Origin: Limnobaculum zhutongyuii
GTDB taxonomy: Bacteria > Pseudomonadota > Gammaproteobacteria > Enterobacterales > Enterobacteriaceae
Direction of reading: 5' to 3'
Length of the DNA stretch: 64,000 nt
Assembly: GCF_004295645.1 (NCBI RefSeq)
Contig: NZ_CP034752.1
Coordinates: forward strand, 3,410,001 to 3,474,000
In this document: positions 53,436 to 63,503 of the stretch, piece by piece
Layout: every line of letters starts with the position of its first letter
Numbering within the stretch: position 1 is the stretch's first letter
Translations under genes and position numbers: made by a program
Notes under the pieces: model-generated
Seen by the model: the letters and a program-made list of their open reading frames with translations, nothing else
What the model was told of the DNA's origin: nothing
Database searches by the model: none

Positions 53436-54582
53436 TTCTCCCGTCAAAAAACCGAATACCATCTTCTCTCTGCGTCGCCTGTTCGCTCTGTGTCGTAAAG
53501 AGACCTACCAAATCCTGCGGGACCCCAGTAGTGGACTGATCGCCTTTGTGATCCCGCTGATGCTGCTGTTTATTTTTGGGTATGGTATCAACCTGGACTC
53601 CAGCAAATTAAAGATCGGTATTTTAATGGAGCAACAAACTCCGGAAGCGCGCCATCTGGTGGATGCCTTTATTGGTTCCGCCTATATCGCTCCCACCATC
53701 AGTACCGATCGCCGCGAATTAATCCATAAACTGCAAGCCGGTGAAATTCGTGGCTTAGTGGTGATTCCTTCTGACTTTTCGCAGCATCTGTTACGACCAG
53801 AAGACACCACTCCCATTCAGGTGATCACCGATGGCAGTGAACCCAATACCGCCAACTTCGCTCAGGGATATGCTGAGGGTATCTGGCAAATCTGGCAGCG
53901 AAATCAGGCCATCGATCAGGGAGAAACACCTCAGGGGTTAATCGATGTTCAGTTACGCTACTGGTTTAACCCTTCGGCCATCAGCCGCAATTTCATTATT
54001 CCCGGTGCTATCACTATTATCATGACGGTCATCGGCGCCATTCTTACTTCATTAGTGATCGCTCGCGAATGGGAACGCGGTACCATGGAGGCACTGCTTT
54101 CAACTCAAGTGACCCGAGGGGAGTTGCTGCTATCCAAGCTAATTCCTTATTACTTTCTCGGTATGATCGCCATGGCGCTCTGTGTAGTGGTAGCGGTACT
54201 GGTTATGGATGTTCCCTATCGGGGCTCGCTACCGATTCTGTTTGGCATGAGCAGTCTGTTCCTTGCCAGCACGCTGGGTATGGGACTCTTGATATCCACC
54301 TTAACCCGCAACCAGTTTAACGCCGCTATGGTGGCGCTGAACGCGGCATTCCTGCCAGCGGTGATGCTATCCGGCTTTATATTTGAAATCGACAGCATGC
54401 CTGAGGTAGTACGCGCGGTAACTTACATTATTCCCGCCCGCTATTTTGTCAGTACCTTACAAACTCTGTTTCTGGCCGGAAATATTGGTCCTATCCTGTT
54501 TATTAATCTGCTGTTTCTGATTGCATCAGCGGTTTTCTTTATTGGGCTAACGGCGCTGAAAACCAGAAGGCGGCTGGATTAA
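53428..54582 (+). CDS. ybhS: ABC exporter permease YbhS
   Basis: ABC-2 type permease, about 384 aa, six helices with a large periplasmic loop after the first (FVIPLMLLFIFGYGINLDSSKLKIG). The start is the GTG at 53428 (VSNSPVKKPN), with AAGGAGG six bases upstream; an in-frame ATG lies at 53410. Conserved REWERGTMEALLSTQVTR. Forms the membrane pore with YbhR. Confidence 0.92.
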   Translation: MSNSPVKKPNTIFSLRRLFALCRKETYQILRDPSSGLIAFVIPLMLLFIFGYGINLDSSKLKIGILMEQQTPEARHLVDAFIGSAYIAPTISTDRRELIHKLQAGEIRGLVVIPSDFSQHLLRPEDTTPIQVITDGSEPNTANFAQGYAEGIWQIWQRNQAIDQGETPQGLIDVQLRYWFNPSAISRNFIIPGAITIIMTVIGAILTSLVIAREWERGTMEALLSTQVTRGELLLSKLIPYYFLGMIAMALCVVVAVLVMDVPYRGSLPILFGMSSLFLASTLGMGLLISTLTRNQFNAAMVALNAAFLPAVMLSGFIFEIDSMPEVVRAVTYIIPARYFVSTLQTLFLAGNIGPILFINLLFLIASAVFFIGLTALKTRRRLD

Positions 54583-54585
54583 TTT

Positions 54586-55713
54586 ATGACCAGAGATACC
54601 CTAACCATACTTCACCGCATGCTGTCACTGATAGCCAAAGAGCTACAGTCACTGCTACGCGATCCGCAAACCAGAGCTATTCTGGTATTGCCGGTATTAA
54701 TGCAGGTTATTCTGTTTCCATTTGCCGCGACGTTAGAAGTGACCAATGCCAGTATTGCTATCTACAGTGAGGATAGCGGCAAGGCTTCTATTGAATTAAC
54801 CCAGCGGATTGCCAAAGCCAAGGCCTTCAGTAATGTCATTTTGCTGCACAGCTCGCAAGAAATAGAACCGACTATTAATCAGCAAAAAGCACTGTTACTG
54901 GTGCGCTTTCCGGCAGATTTTTCCCGCCGAATTGAAGCAGGTCAAAGTACACCGCTGCAAATTATCCTTGATGGCCGTCGCTCTAACAGCGCACAAATTG
55001 CCGCCAACTATATTCAGCAAATTGTTAAGCAATACCAGTTAGAACTGAGCGCGGCACAGCCTAAACTGAACAATAGCCAGCTGGTTGTTCGCAACTGGTA
55101 TAACCCAAATCTGGATTATAAATGGTTTGTAGTGCCATCACTCATCGCCATGATTGTTACCATTGGTGTGTTGATTGTGACCTCACTTTCCGTAGCCCGC
55201 GAACGGGAACAGGGAACGCTGGAACAGCTGTTAGTGTCCCCACTGACCACCTGGCAAATATTTATCGGTAAGGCCGTTCCGGCAATGATTGTGGCGATGT
55301 TTCAGGCTTCTATCGTGCTGGTTATCGGGATCTTTTTCTATCAGATCCCTTTTGCCGGATCGCTGATGCTGTTTTACAGCACTATGCTGATTTACACGCT
55401 GTCACTGGTAGGGTTTGGCCTGCTGATCTCTTCGCTGTGCGCGACACAACAGCAGGCATTTATTGGCGTGTTTGTCTTTATGATGCCAGCAATTCTGCTG
55501 TCCGGTTATGTTTCGCCGGTAGAGAATATGCCGGTATGGCTACAAAATCTCACCTGGATTAATCCAATCCGCCACTTCACCGATATCACCAAACAGATTT
55601 ATCTGAAAGACGCCGATTTCTCAATTATCTGGGGAAGTTTATGGCCGCTCTTGGTGATTACTGTTACCACCGGGAGTATTGCTTATTGGATGTTCAGGAG
55701 GAAGATTAGTTAA
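54586..55713 (+). CDS. ybhR: ABC exporter permease YbhR
   Basis: 375 aa ABC-2 permease, partner of YbhS (three bases apart). Matches E. coli YbhR closely: IAKELQSLLRDPQTRAILVL, REREQGTLEQLLVSPLTTW, NMPVWLQNLTWINPIRHFTD. Last gene of the operon; a dispersed repeat follows. Confidence 0.94.
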   Translation: MTRDTLTILHRMLSLIAKELQSLLRDPQTRAILVLPVLMQVILFPFAATLEVTNASIAIYSEDSGKASIELTQRIAKAKAFSNVILLHSSQEIEPTINQQKALLLVRFPADFSRRIEAGQSTPLQIILDGRRSNSAQIAANYIQQIVKQYQLELSAAQPKLNNSQLVVRNWYNPNLDYKWFVVPSLIAMIVTIGVLIVTSLSVAREREQGTLEQLLVSPLTTWQIFIGKAVPAMIVAMFQASIVLVIGIFFYQIPFAGSLMLFYSTMLIYTLSLVGFGLLISSLCATQQQAFIGVFVFMMPAILLSGYVSPVENMPVWLQNLTWINPIRHFTDITKQIYLKDADFSIIWGSLWPLLVITVTTGSIAYWMFRRKIS

Positions 55714-55731
55714 GTTTATCTCAGTTTCAAT

Positions 55732-55890
55732 GAGTATTCCGACCGTAATAGCAATGTGGTCTAATCAATATCGAGAGCGGTCGGAAAACAATCTTACTTA
55801 ACTAAGGAGCACGTCGGGCCTAGCCGGGCTACGGGCACTTCGTTGGCTTACGCCAAGTCGACCCCCACGCCCGTCTCTCCCTCCGATTAG
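55732..55890. repeat. Dispersed repeat, copy D (TTCCGRCCG family)
   Basis: Starts AGTATTCCGACCGTAATA, with the matching arm CGGTCGGAA about 40 bases on, then GTCGGGCC and a 33-base segment (55833-55865) identical to 21115-21147 containing TTGGC-TTAC-GCCAA. Lies between the convergent ends of ybhR and ftsP. Confidence 0.85.
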
Positions 55891-55929
55891 CTCTATCAGA
55901 AGTCTAAAAAGAAAAATCCTGGTTCAAAC

Positions 55930-57369
55930 CTATTCTTCAACCAACAACTGCCCGATATTGCCGCGGTCAGCAAGCTCCAGATTCTGGCTATAGTACATAA
56001 ACGGGAAATGCGGCGACGATGGTTGGTTAAACTTCACCAGCAATTCGACTTTTCCTTCAACCCAAACGGTATCTTTCCAACCGCTGTCTTCCAGCGATGG
56101 GTTTGCACCGTTAACCGAGCTGACAAAAAACGAAGCCCCCTGAATATGGAATGCCTGAGGCTTAGCTGCGCTGACAATCCAACGTTCCCAGGTACCTAAC
56201 TTCACGTTGGTATCAATGCGTAATGGATCCCAGATAGCACCATTGATGCCCGGAATATCACTACCCAACACAAATTCACGGGAGCGGGCAATACTGCCGT
56301 CTAATACATCCACCGGTTTCAGACTGGTTGGAAGTTTATCTGTTACTAACGCCATCAATCCTGTCGGTTTAATGGTTAACACCAGAGATGAATTCAGAAT
56401 ACTTGATGGTTCAAAGAAGCTACGTAATCTGTCAACGACACCAGCGGAAAGCCCGGCAGAAATAGAGACCTCTTCGCCTTTTGACATATCAATCAATACT
56501 TCCCGGCGCTCGCCCGGAGCTAAATTCAATTGAAGAACCTCAACCGGAGCCGTCAACAGGCCAGTATCATTTGCAATCAGATTGAACGGCCGGTTATCGC
56601 TTAACGTCAGGGTATAACGTCGGGAATTAGAGGCGTTCAATAAACGTAATCTAACCCAACCGCGACCCACCTCAACATAAGGGCCACTAACGCCATTGGT
56701 TAATAAGGTATCCCCCAAAAAGCCAGACTCATTGGTACCGCTGATGGAATATTCCGGCTGACCAAAAGAGCTAAAGTGCTTATCCTGCAGGATAACGGGA
56801 AAATCATTTACCCCGTATTGATTAGGAATGGTTAAGCCACGCGTAATATCATCTTCAATGATCCACATGCCAGCCAGACCATTATAGATATCAGAAGCAA
56901 TCTTGTTTGGCGTAATGGCATGATACCAGCAGGTTGCTGCCTGTTGGCGAACAGGAATGATCGGCGACCAGTCCACGCCCGGTGACATCATCCGTGCCGC
57001 ATTTCCCATTAACGTACCGGGAACCTGAAGCCCGCTCACCGTTACGGCGACCGGATCGCTTAAGCGATTGCTGTACACCATTTTAACGTCATCACCATTG
57101 CGAACCCTTACTGTCGGTCCCAAATAGCGGCCATTAAAACCCAAGATGCTAACCCGTGATCCGGAGATGAATTCCCAGTGAGTACGTTGAAGTGAGAGAT
57201 AAAGCGGCTGGCCTTTACGGGTCTCCAGCAATGGCGGAACTGGCAACGCTGCCTGAGGTGCTGCGGCAAACGCCGGAGAAACCATACTCGCACCCAGTGC
57301 AGCACCCGTCGCCTGCAACAAGCGGCGGCGGCTAATCGGTATCATTTTGTTGTTAATCTTAGCAACCAT
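55930..57369 (-). CDS. ftsP: Cell division protein FtsP (SufI)
   Basis: Periplasmic divisome-stabilising protein of multicopper-oxidase fold, without copper ligands. 479 aa. Twin-arginine signal ISRRRLLQATGAALGASM; three cupredoxin domains with NGRYLGPTVRVRNGDDV and GWVRLRLLNASNSRRY. GAAGG lies before the ATG at 57369. Downstream of plsC on the same strand, as in E. coli (parC-plsC-ftsP). Confidence 0.95.
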   Translation of the reverse strand: MVAKINNKMIPISRRRLLQATGAALGASMVSPAFAAAPQAALPVPPLLETRKGQPLYLSLQRTHWEFISGSRVSILGFNGRYLGPTVRVRNGDDVKMVYSNRLSDPVAVTVSGLQVPGTLMGNAARMMSPGVDWSPIIPVRQQAATCWYHAITPNKIASDIYNGLAGMWIIEDDITRGLTIPNQYGVNDFPVILQDKHFSSFGQPEYSISGTNESGFLGDTLLTNGVSGPYVEVGRGWVRLRLLNASNSRRYTLTLSDNRPFNLIANDTGLLTAPVEVLQLNLAPGERREVLIDMSKGEEVSISAGLSAGVVDRLRSFFEPSSILNSSLVLTIKPTGLMALVTDKLPTSLKPVDVLDGSIARSREFVLGSDIPGINGAIWDPLRIDTNVKLGTWERWIVSAAKPQAFHIQGASFFVSSVNGANPSLEDSGWKDTVWVEGKVELLVKFNQPSSPHFPFMYYSQNLELADRGNIGQLLVEE

Positions 57370-57574
57370 TCAAACAACCTTCGTGTATATCAGCTAAAGG
57401 GATCAATCCCGATCCGCTTTATATTGTCAGCGCAAAAATTATTACGCCAATGTGTTGGTATCACGTTATACAAAACAAAAATGGCAGGATCACAAACATG
57501 CACCGGAGATAATCCCCCAGTACACACATTGCAATCACTACCTTAGAAATCACCAATAAAAGTGATAAAGGCTG

Positions 57575-58315
57575 TTAACGTTGGCGATCCGCTGCCTCAC
57601 GCTCAGCAACTTCCTGATCCAGCTGCGCCAGCTTTTCTGTCATAACGTCATGACAGTATTGCGCCAGTTCGCGCACCTGATCTTTATCATAACCGCTGGT
57701 ATCAATAGGAGACATCATCTCCACAATCACATGACCATTGTTCCAACGATTCAACTTTATTTTACCGCTGGTACTGGAAACACATATTGGTACTACCGGC
57801 ACACCAGCAGCAATAGCTGCATGAAAGGCACCAGTTTTGAACGGCAGTAAACCACGTCCTCTGCTGCGCGTACCTTCCGGGAACATCCACACCGAGATAT
57901 CCCGTTTTTTCATCTGATCGATAATTTGGTAAATGGTACCGCGAGATTTGGTTTTATTATTGCGATCAATCAAGATATTGCCAGTCAGCCAATAGAAAGG
58001 GCCAAAGAAGGGAACCCACAGCAGACTCTTTTTGCCCACCGTCACCGTTCTTGGTTGTACCGCTGCGGCAGCCGTTACCATATCGTAATTATTCTGGTGG
58101 TTAGCGATATAGATACAGTTTCCGTCGGCTTTAACCTCCGGGTTAACCCGTGTTTCTACGGTTAAGCCAAAAACTGGTGCCAGACGACCAAACAGTCGAC
58201 CGAAAGTATAGGAATGACGAGGGTTACGTGGACTAAAAAGACAATATATCGAGCCACCCAGACAGACCAAAATACAAAATGGAATAACAATCAAAGCACG
58301 CAGAATAACTAACAT
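57575..58315 (-). CDS. plsC: 1-acyl-sn-glycerol-3-phosphate acyltransferase
   Basis: Second acylation in phospholipid synthesis, forming phosphatidic acid at the inner membrane. About 246 aa; N-terminal helix, then NHQNNYDMV (NHxxxxD), FPEGTRSRGRG and IAAGVPVVPICV. The start at 58315 (MLVILRAL) follows GAGG and aligns with E. coli PlsC; the frame opens at 58330. Between parC and ftsP. Confidence 0.95.
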   Translation of the reverse strand: MLVILRALIVIPFCILVCLGGSIYCLFSPRNPRHSYTFGRLFGRLAPVFGLTVETRVNPEVKADGNCIYIANHQNNYDMVTAAAAVQPRTVTVGKKSLLWVPFFGPFYWLTGNILIDRNNKTKSRGTIYQIIDQMKKRDISVWMFPEGTRSRGRGLLPFKTGAFHAAIAAGVPVVPICVSSTSGKIKLNRWNNGHVIVEMMSPIDTSGYDKDQVRELAQYCHDVMTEKLAQLDQEVAEREAADRQR

Positions 58316-58515
58316 ATAAACCTCATTCATTTATAGCCGATAAGTATACCGACTTATAAAGAAAACGCACTGATTCCAATAATAAGTTAAGTGGAGGGAA
58401 TCAATTTTATTTCAATCGCTCGTCATGCAAAAGATCCCCTTTGGCTGGACCAATCTCTCATTATTCAGAGCTAAAACAGTTTAATCCCATCATTAGCCGG
58501 AACACAGCGCTTGCA

Positions 58516-58552
58516 GAAAAAAACAGGCTGTTCTGTAAACAGAGCAGCCTGA
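58516..58552 (-). terminator. Terminator of parC
   Basis: On the minus strand CAGGCTGCTCTGT pairs with ACAGAACAGCCTG (one mismatch) and is followed by T7. It separates parC from plsC. Confidence 0.88.
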
Positions 58553-58579
58553 GTTTTCATCAACATTCCCGCAGCCAAA

Positions 58580-60856
58580 TCACTCCGTAACCGGAGCCTC
58601 TTCCGCTGGTGAAGGAGGGGTTTCAACATCAATATTATCGATGCGTTGTAGCCCTCGCGGTAGCAGCGTTCCTTTACGGCCTCTCTCTGCGCGGAATTTC
58701 TGTAGATCTTCCGGACGCAGTTGTAACTTACGTTTACCCACGTGTAGCGTCACTGATGATTTCGCCGTCAGGATAAACAGATAAGCAATACGATCTTCAC
58801 CCGATGCTGCCTGCGCCGAAGGAATAGAGATAATCTTGTTACCCTTACCTTTAGACAACTGTGGTAAATCACCTACCGGGAACAACAACATTCTGCCGGC
58901 GGCGGTAATGGTTAACAGTAGATCGTCTTCACTGTTTACTTCCAGCGGAGTCAGCACTTTGGCATTATCCGGCAGGCTGATCATCGCTTTACCGTTACGG
59001 TTACGAGCGACCAGATCTTCAAAGGTACAGATAAAGCCATAACCGGCATCTGAGGCCATCAGTAGCTTCTGATCGTCAGCATGCATTAATACCTGTTCAA
59101 CCGTTGCTCCCGGCGGCGGCGTAAGTTTGCCGGTCAACGGCTCGCCTTGCCCACGAGCGGACGGTAACGTCAATGGATCCAGCGCATAGCTACGCCCGGT
59201 GGAGTCAATAAACACCACAGGCTGGTTGCTCTTACCACGGGCAGCAGCTTTAAAGCTGTCACCGGCGCGATAACTCAGCCCCGATGGTTCAATATCATGA
59301 CCCTTGGCGCTACGAACCCATCCCATATCGGAAAGAACAATAGTCACTGGCTCAGAAGGAACAAAGTCGTGTTCGCTCATTGCCTTAGCTTCAGTGCGAA
59401 CCACAATCGGTGAACGACGATCGTCACCGTAGGTTTCTGCATCAGCCAGAATTTCTTTCTTAATCAGAGAACTCAGTTTGCGATCGGAGCTTAACAGGCC
59501 TTGCAGACGGTCGCGCTCTTTTTCCAGTTCGGCTTGTTCACCGCGGATTTTCATCTCTTCCAGTTTGGCAAGATGACGCAATTTCAGTTCCAGAATCGCT
59601 TCAGCCTGGGTATCACTGATGCTAAAGCGCTGCATCAGTACCGGCTTTGGCTCATCTTCAGCACGAATGATTTCGATCACTTCATCGATATTCAGGAAGG
59701 CAACCAGCAAACCATCCAAAATATGCAGGCGTTTCAGTACCCGTTCCAGACGGTGATTCAGACGACGAACCACGGTATCACGGCGGAACACTAACCATTC
59801 AGATAGGATCTCAACCAGATTTTTTACCGCCGGACGACCATCCAGACCCAGCATATTCAGGTTAACCCGGTAGCTTTTTTCCAGATCGGTGGTGGCAAAC
59901 AGATGATTCATCACCTGTTCTAAATCAATACGGTTAGAACGCGGTACCAATACCAGACGGGTTGGGTTTTCATGGTCTGACTCATCGCGCAGATCGTCCA
60001 CCATCGGCAGCTTTTTAGCTCGCATCTGGCTGGCAATCTGTTCCATCACCTTAGCGCCCGAGGTTTGGTGCGGAAGTGCAGTAATGACAATATCGCCATC
60101 CTCTTTCTTCCATACGGCACGCATACGAATCGAACCTTTACCGGTCTGGTAAATTTTCTTAATTTCATCCTGCGCAGTGATGATTTCAGCTTCAGTCGGA
60201 TAATCCGGGCCCTGAATTTCGGTCATCAGATTATCCAGCGTGGCGTTGGGATTATCCAACAGCATCACCGCTGCATTAGCCACTTCGCGTACGTTGTGCG
60301 GAGGGATATCCGTCGCCATACCAACAGCGATACCTGTTGTCCCATTAAGCAGGATATTCGGCAAACGCGCAGGCAGCATTTTCGGCTCCTGCATGGTGCC
60401 GTCAAAGTTTGGTACGTAGTCTACGGTTCCCTGTCCCAGCTCACCCAACAGCAGTTCGGCATATTTAGACAGGCGAGATTCGGTATAACGCATGGCGGCA
60501 AACGATTTCGGATCGTCCGGTGCCCCCCAGTTCCCCTGACCGTCTACCAACGGGTAGCGATAGGAGAATGGTTGCGCCATCAATACCATCGCTTCATAAC
60601 AGGCACTATCACCGTGAGGATGGTATTTACCCAGCACGTCACCCACGGTACGCGCCGATTTCTTAAACTTAGCCGCGGCGTTTAGCCCCAGCTCAGACAT
60701 TGCATAAACAATACGACGTTGTACCGGCTTCAGCCCATCGCCAATAAATGGCAATGCCCGATCCATAATGACGTACATTGAGTAGTTAAGGTACGCATTC
60801 TCAGTAAACTGGTGGAGCGGCTGCTGTTCCACACCGTCGTGAGTTATATCACTCAT
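58580..60856 (-). CDS. parC: DNA topoisomerase IV subunit A
   Basis: Decatenates daughter chromosomes with ParE. 758 aa. N-terminal winged helix with the active Tyr124 in AAMRYTESRL and resistance-region residues Ser84 and Glu88 in HGDSACYEAM, both wild type for quinolone response. The C-terminal wheel domain contains the propeller repeats. 71 bp after parE on the same strand. Confidence 0.97.
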   Translation of the reverse strand: MSDITHDGVEQQPLHQFTENAYLNYSMYVIMDRALPFIGDGLKPVQRRIVYAMSELGLNAAAKFKKSARTVGDVLGKYHPHGDSACYEAMVLMAQPFSYRYPLVDGQGNWGAPDDPKSFAAMRYTESRLSKYAELLLGELGQGTVDYVPNFDGTMQEPKMLPARLPNILLNGTTGIAVGMATDIPPHNVREVANAAVMLLDNPNATLDNLMTEIQGPDYPTEAEIITAQDEIKKIYQTGKGSIRMRAVWKKEDGDIVITALPHQTSGAKVMEQIASQMRAKKLPMVDDLRDESDHENPTRLVLVPRSNRIDLEQVMNHLFATTDLEKSYRVNLNMLGLDGRPAVKNLVEILSEWLVFRRDTVVRRLNHRLERVLKRLHILDGLLVAFLNIDEVIEIIRAEDEPKPVLMQRFSISDTQAEAILELKLRHLAKLEEMKIRGEQAELEKERDRLQGLLSSDRKLSSLIKKEILADAETYGDDRRSPIVVRTEAKAMSEHDFVPSEPVTIVLSDMGWVRSAKGHDIEPSGLSYRAGDSFKAAARGKSNQPVVFIDSTGRSYALDPLTLPSARGQGEPLTGKLTPPPGATVEQVLMHADDQKLLMASDAGYGFICTFEDLVARNRNGKAMISLPDNAKVLTPLEVNSEDDLLLTITAAGRMLLFPVGDLPQLSKGKGNKIISIPSAQAASGEDRIAYLFILTAKSSVTLHVGKRKLQLRPEDLQKFRAERGRKGTLLPRGLQRIDNIDVETPPSPAEEAPVTE

Positions 60857-60927
60857 AGAATTACTCTTTCCTTTCCCGTTTTCATTTAAAGCACTGGCTA
60901 AACAAAAACGGGGTTCAGATACCGATA

Positions 60928-62817
60928 TTAAACATCAAGTTCCACACGATCGCCTTTTTCCTGTAACCAGTTGCGGCGGTCTTCTGAACGTTTCTTGGCT
61001 AACAGCATATCCATCAAGGCCATGGTAGTTTCGCTGTCTTCGAGCGTTAGCTGAACCAAACGACGGGTATTTGGGTCCATCGTGGTTTCACGTAGCTGTA
61101 GCGGGTTCATCTCACCCAACCCTTTAAAACGCTGTACGTTTGGTTTGCCTTTCTTGCGTTTTAGCTGCTCCAGCACGCCCTCTTTTTCCTGTTCATCCAG
61201 CGCGTAGTAGACCTCTTTCCCCAAGTCGATGCGGTACAGCGGCGGCATCGCGACATAGACATGCCCCTCTTCTACCATCTTACGGAAATGACGAACAAAC
61301 AGCGCACAAATCAGGGTGGCAATATGCAAACCATCGGAGTCCGCATCCGCCAGAATACAGACTTTGCCATAGCGCAATTGGCTAAGGTCGTCACTGTCCG
61401 GGTCGATACCGATCGCGACTGAAATGTCATGAATTTCCTGAGAGGCCAGAACCTCATCGGAAGAGACTTCCCAGGTATTCAGGATCTTACCCTTGAGCGG
61501 CATAATCGCCTGGAACTCACGGCTGCGCGCTTGCTTGGCAGAGCCGCCCGCAGAATCCCCTTCCACCAGAAACAGCTCGGTAACGCTTAAATCTTGTGAT
61601 GAACAGTCGGCCAGTTTGCCCGGCAACGCAGGTCCACTGACCAGTTTTTTGCGCACCACCTTTTTCGCGGCCCGCATACGCTGCTGAGCGCTGGAGATAG
61701 CCAGCTCGGCTAACTGTTCAGCCGCTTGTACGTTCTGGTTCAGCCACAGGCTAAAGGCATCTTTAATAATACCGGATACAAAAGCAGAACTTTGACGAGA
61801 CGATAAACGCTCTTTGGTTTGACCGGCAAACTGCGGATCCTGCATTTTCAGGGAGAGCACGTAAGCACAGCGATCCCAGATATCCTCTGCACTAAGCTTC
61901 ACCCCGCGAGGCAGCAAATTACGGAATTCACAGAATTCACGCATCGCATCCAGTAAACCCTGGCGCAGGCCATTAACGTGGGTGCCGCCCTGCATGGTTG
62001 GGATCAGGTTAACGTAGCTTTCGCTGAGTACTTCCCCCCCTTCCGGCAGCCATAGCAGCGCCCAATCCACGGCTTCAGTATCACCGGCAAAGGCACCCAC
62101 AAATGGTTTTTCCGGCAGGGTTATCAGGCCATTAACCGCTTCCATCAGGTAATCGGTTAAACCATCCTGATAGCACCAGCACTGCTCGGTACCATTCACT
62201 TTATCGGTAAAGATAATCTCAACGCCCGGGCAGAGAACGGCTTTCGCCTTTAATACGTGCACCATGCGGGAGACAGAAAATCTTGGGCTGTCAAAGAAAC
62301 TGGGATCCGGCCAAAAGTGAACGCTGGTACCGGTATTACGGCGACCACAGGTTCCTATAACCGTCAGGTCCTGCACCTTGTCACCGTTTTCAAATACAAT
62401 GCTGTAAACCTGTGCATCGCGGCGCACCGTCACTTCCACTCGGGTAGACAGGGCGTTCACCACTGAAATACCTACCCCATGCAGACCGCCGGAAAACTGG
62501 TAGTTTTTGTTAGAGAACTTACCGCCAGCGTGTAAACGACACATGATCAGCTCAATCGCCGTCACCCCTTCTTCAGGGTGAATATCAACAGGCATACCTC
62601 GGCCGTTGTCGATCACTTCCAGCGACTGGTCTTCATACAAAATAACTTCAATTTTACTCGCGTGACCGGCTAACGCTTCATCAACGCTGTTATCAATAAC
62701 TTCCTGCCCGAGATGATTCGGACGAGAGGTATCGGTGTACATGCCGGGACGGCGTCGTACTGGTTCAAGGCCGCTGAGCACCTCAATGGAATCAGCGTTA
62801 TAACTGGATTGGCTCAT
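60928..62817 (-). CDS. parE: DNA topoisomerase IV subunit B
   Basis: ATPase subunit of topoisomerase IV, 629 aa (630 in E. coli). GHKL fold with VIDNSVDEALAGH and GGLHGVGISVVNALS; TOPRIM with VEGDSAGGSAKQ, PLKGKILN and LADADSDGLHI. Same strand as yqiA and cpdA upstream and parC downstream. Confidence 0.97.
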   Translation of the reverse strand: MSQSSYNADSIEVLSGLEPVRRRPGMYTDTSRPNHLGQEVIDNSVDEALAGHASKIEVILYEDQSLEVIDNGRGMPVDIHPEEGVTAIELIMCRLHAGGKFSNKNYQFSGGLHGVGISVVNALSTRVEVTVRRDAQVYSIVFENGDKVQDLTVIGTCGRRNTGTSVHFWPDPSFFDSPRFSVSRMVHVLKAKAVLCPGVEIIFTDKVNGTEQCWCYQDGLTDYLMEAVNGLITLPEKPFVGAFAGDTEAVDWALLWLPEGGEVLSESYVNLIPTMQGGTHVNGLRQGLLDAMREFCEFRNLLPRGVKLSAEDIWDRCAYVLSLKMQDPQFAGQTKERLSSRQSSAFVSGIIKDAFSLWLNQNVQAAEQLAELAISSAQQRMRAAKKVVRKKLVSGPALPGKLADCSSQDLSVTELFLVEGDSAGGSAKQARSREFQAIMPLKGKILNTWEVSSDEVLASQEIHDISVAIGIDPDSDDLSQLRYGKVCILADADSDGLHIATLICALFVRHFRKMVEEGHVYVAMPPLYRIDLGKEVYYALDEQEKEGVLEQLKRKKGKPNVQRFKGLGEMNPLQLRETTMDPNTRRLVQLTLEDSETTMALMDMLLAKKRSEDRRNWLQEKGDRVELDV

Positions 62818-62918
62818 TGTTTGGTTTCTGGATAAGTTTCAGGGCATAAAAACGATCATTGTTTATTATCGGTGTAAACCGGCTAACCTTCCATAGTATG
62901 GCAGGCCGAAGCTACTTA

Positions 62919-63503
62919 TTAAGCCGCAGCAAGCCCTAAAAAATCAACAATCGGGGAAAAATAGTGATCAAAGCTGACAAAACTGTGGTTTCCACCGGAC
63001 TCCACCGTTTGTCGACAAGAGGTGTAGTAAGTAACCGCCTGACGGTAATCAAGCACTTCATCTCCTGTCTGTTGCAGTAGCCACAACAAGTCCGGAGACT
63101 CCAGCGGTTCTATCTGCATGACTTTGAGGTCGTAAACGTGACGAGACTCTATCACATATTGCTGTCCGGTGTAGGGATTCTGATGCTCTCCAATATATTC
63201 CTGCAGCCACTCAAAGGGTTTGACTGCCGGGTTAACCACTACCGCAGGCAACATAAAACACTGAGATAACCAGGTAGCATAGTACCCTCCCAACGAGGAA
63301 CCGACGATCCCCAACGGTTCTCCCACACGATCCAGTACTATTTGCTCCAGTAGTTCTGCCGCTTCCGCCGGAGAAGGCGGTATCTGCGGAATCAGCATCT
63401 CAATATTTGGATGATGCTCCGCCAGCCAACGTTTAAAATTAACGGCTTTAGCTGACTGAGGCGAACTATTAAATCCATGTATATAGAGCAAAGTCGTCAT
63501 CAA
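62919..63503 (-). CDS. yqiA: YqiA-family esterase
   Basis: 194-aa alpha/beta hydrolase with the Ser nucleophile in GSSLGGYYA, oxyanion segment LYIHGFNSSPQS and catalytic His in GGNHSFVSF. E. coli YqiA is an acyl-CoA/ester hydrolase. Start ATG overlaps the cpdA stop by four bases (ATGA). Order cpdA-yqiA-parE as in E. coli. Confidence 0.95.
   Translation of the reverse strand: MMTTLLYIHGFNSSPQSAKAVNFKRWLAEHHPNIEMLIPQIPPSPAEAAELLEQIVLDRVGEPLGIVGSSLGGYYATWLSQCFMLPAVVVNPAVKPFEWLQEYIGEHQNPYTGQQYVIESRHVYDLKVMQIEPLESPDLLWLLQQTGDEVLDYRQAVTYYTSCRQTVESGGNHSFVSFDHYFSPIVDFLGLAAA

Noticed and set aside
58836..60685. ORFs on the plus strand across parC
   Set aside because: Shadows of parC codon structure; parC itself is unmistakable.
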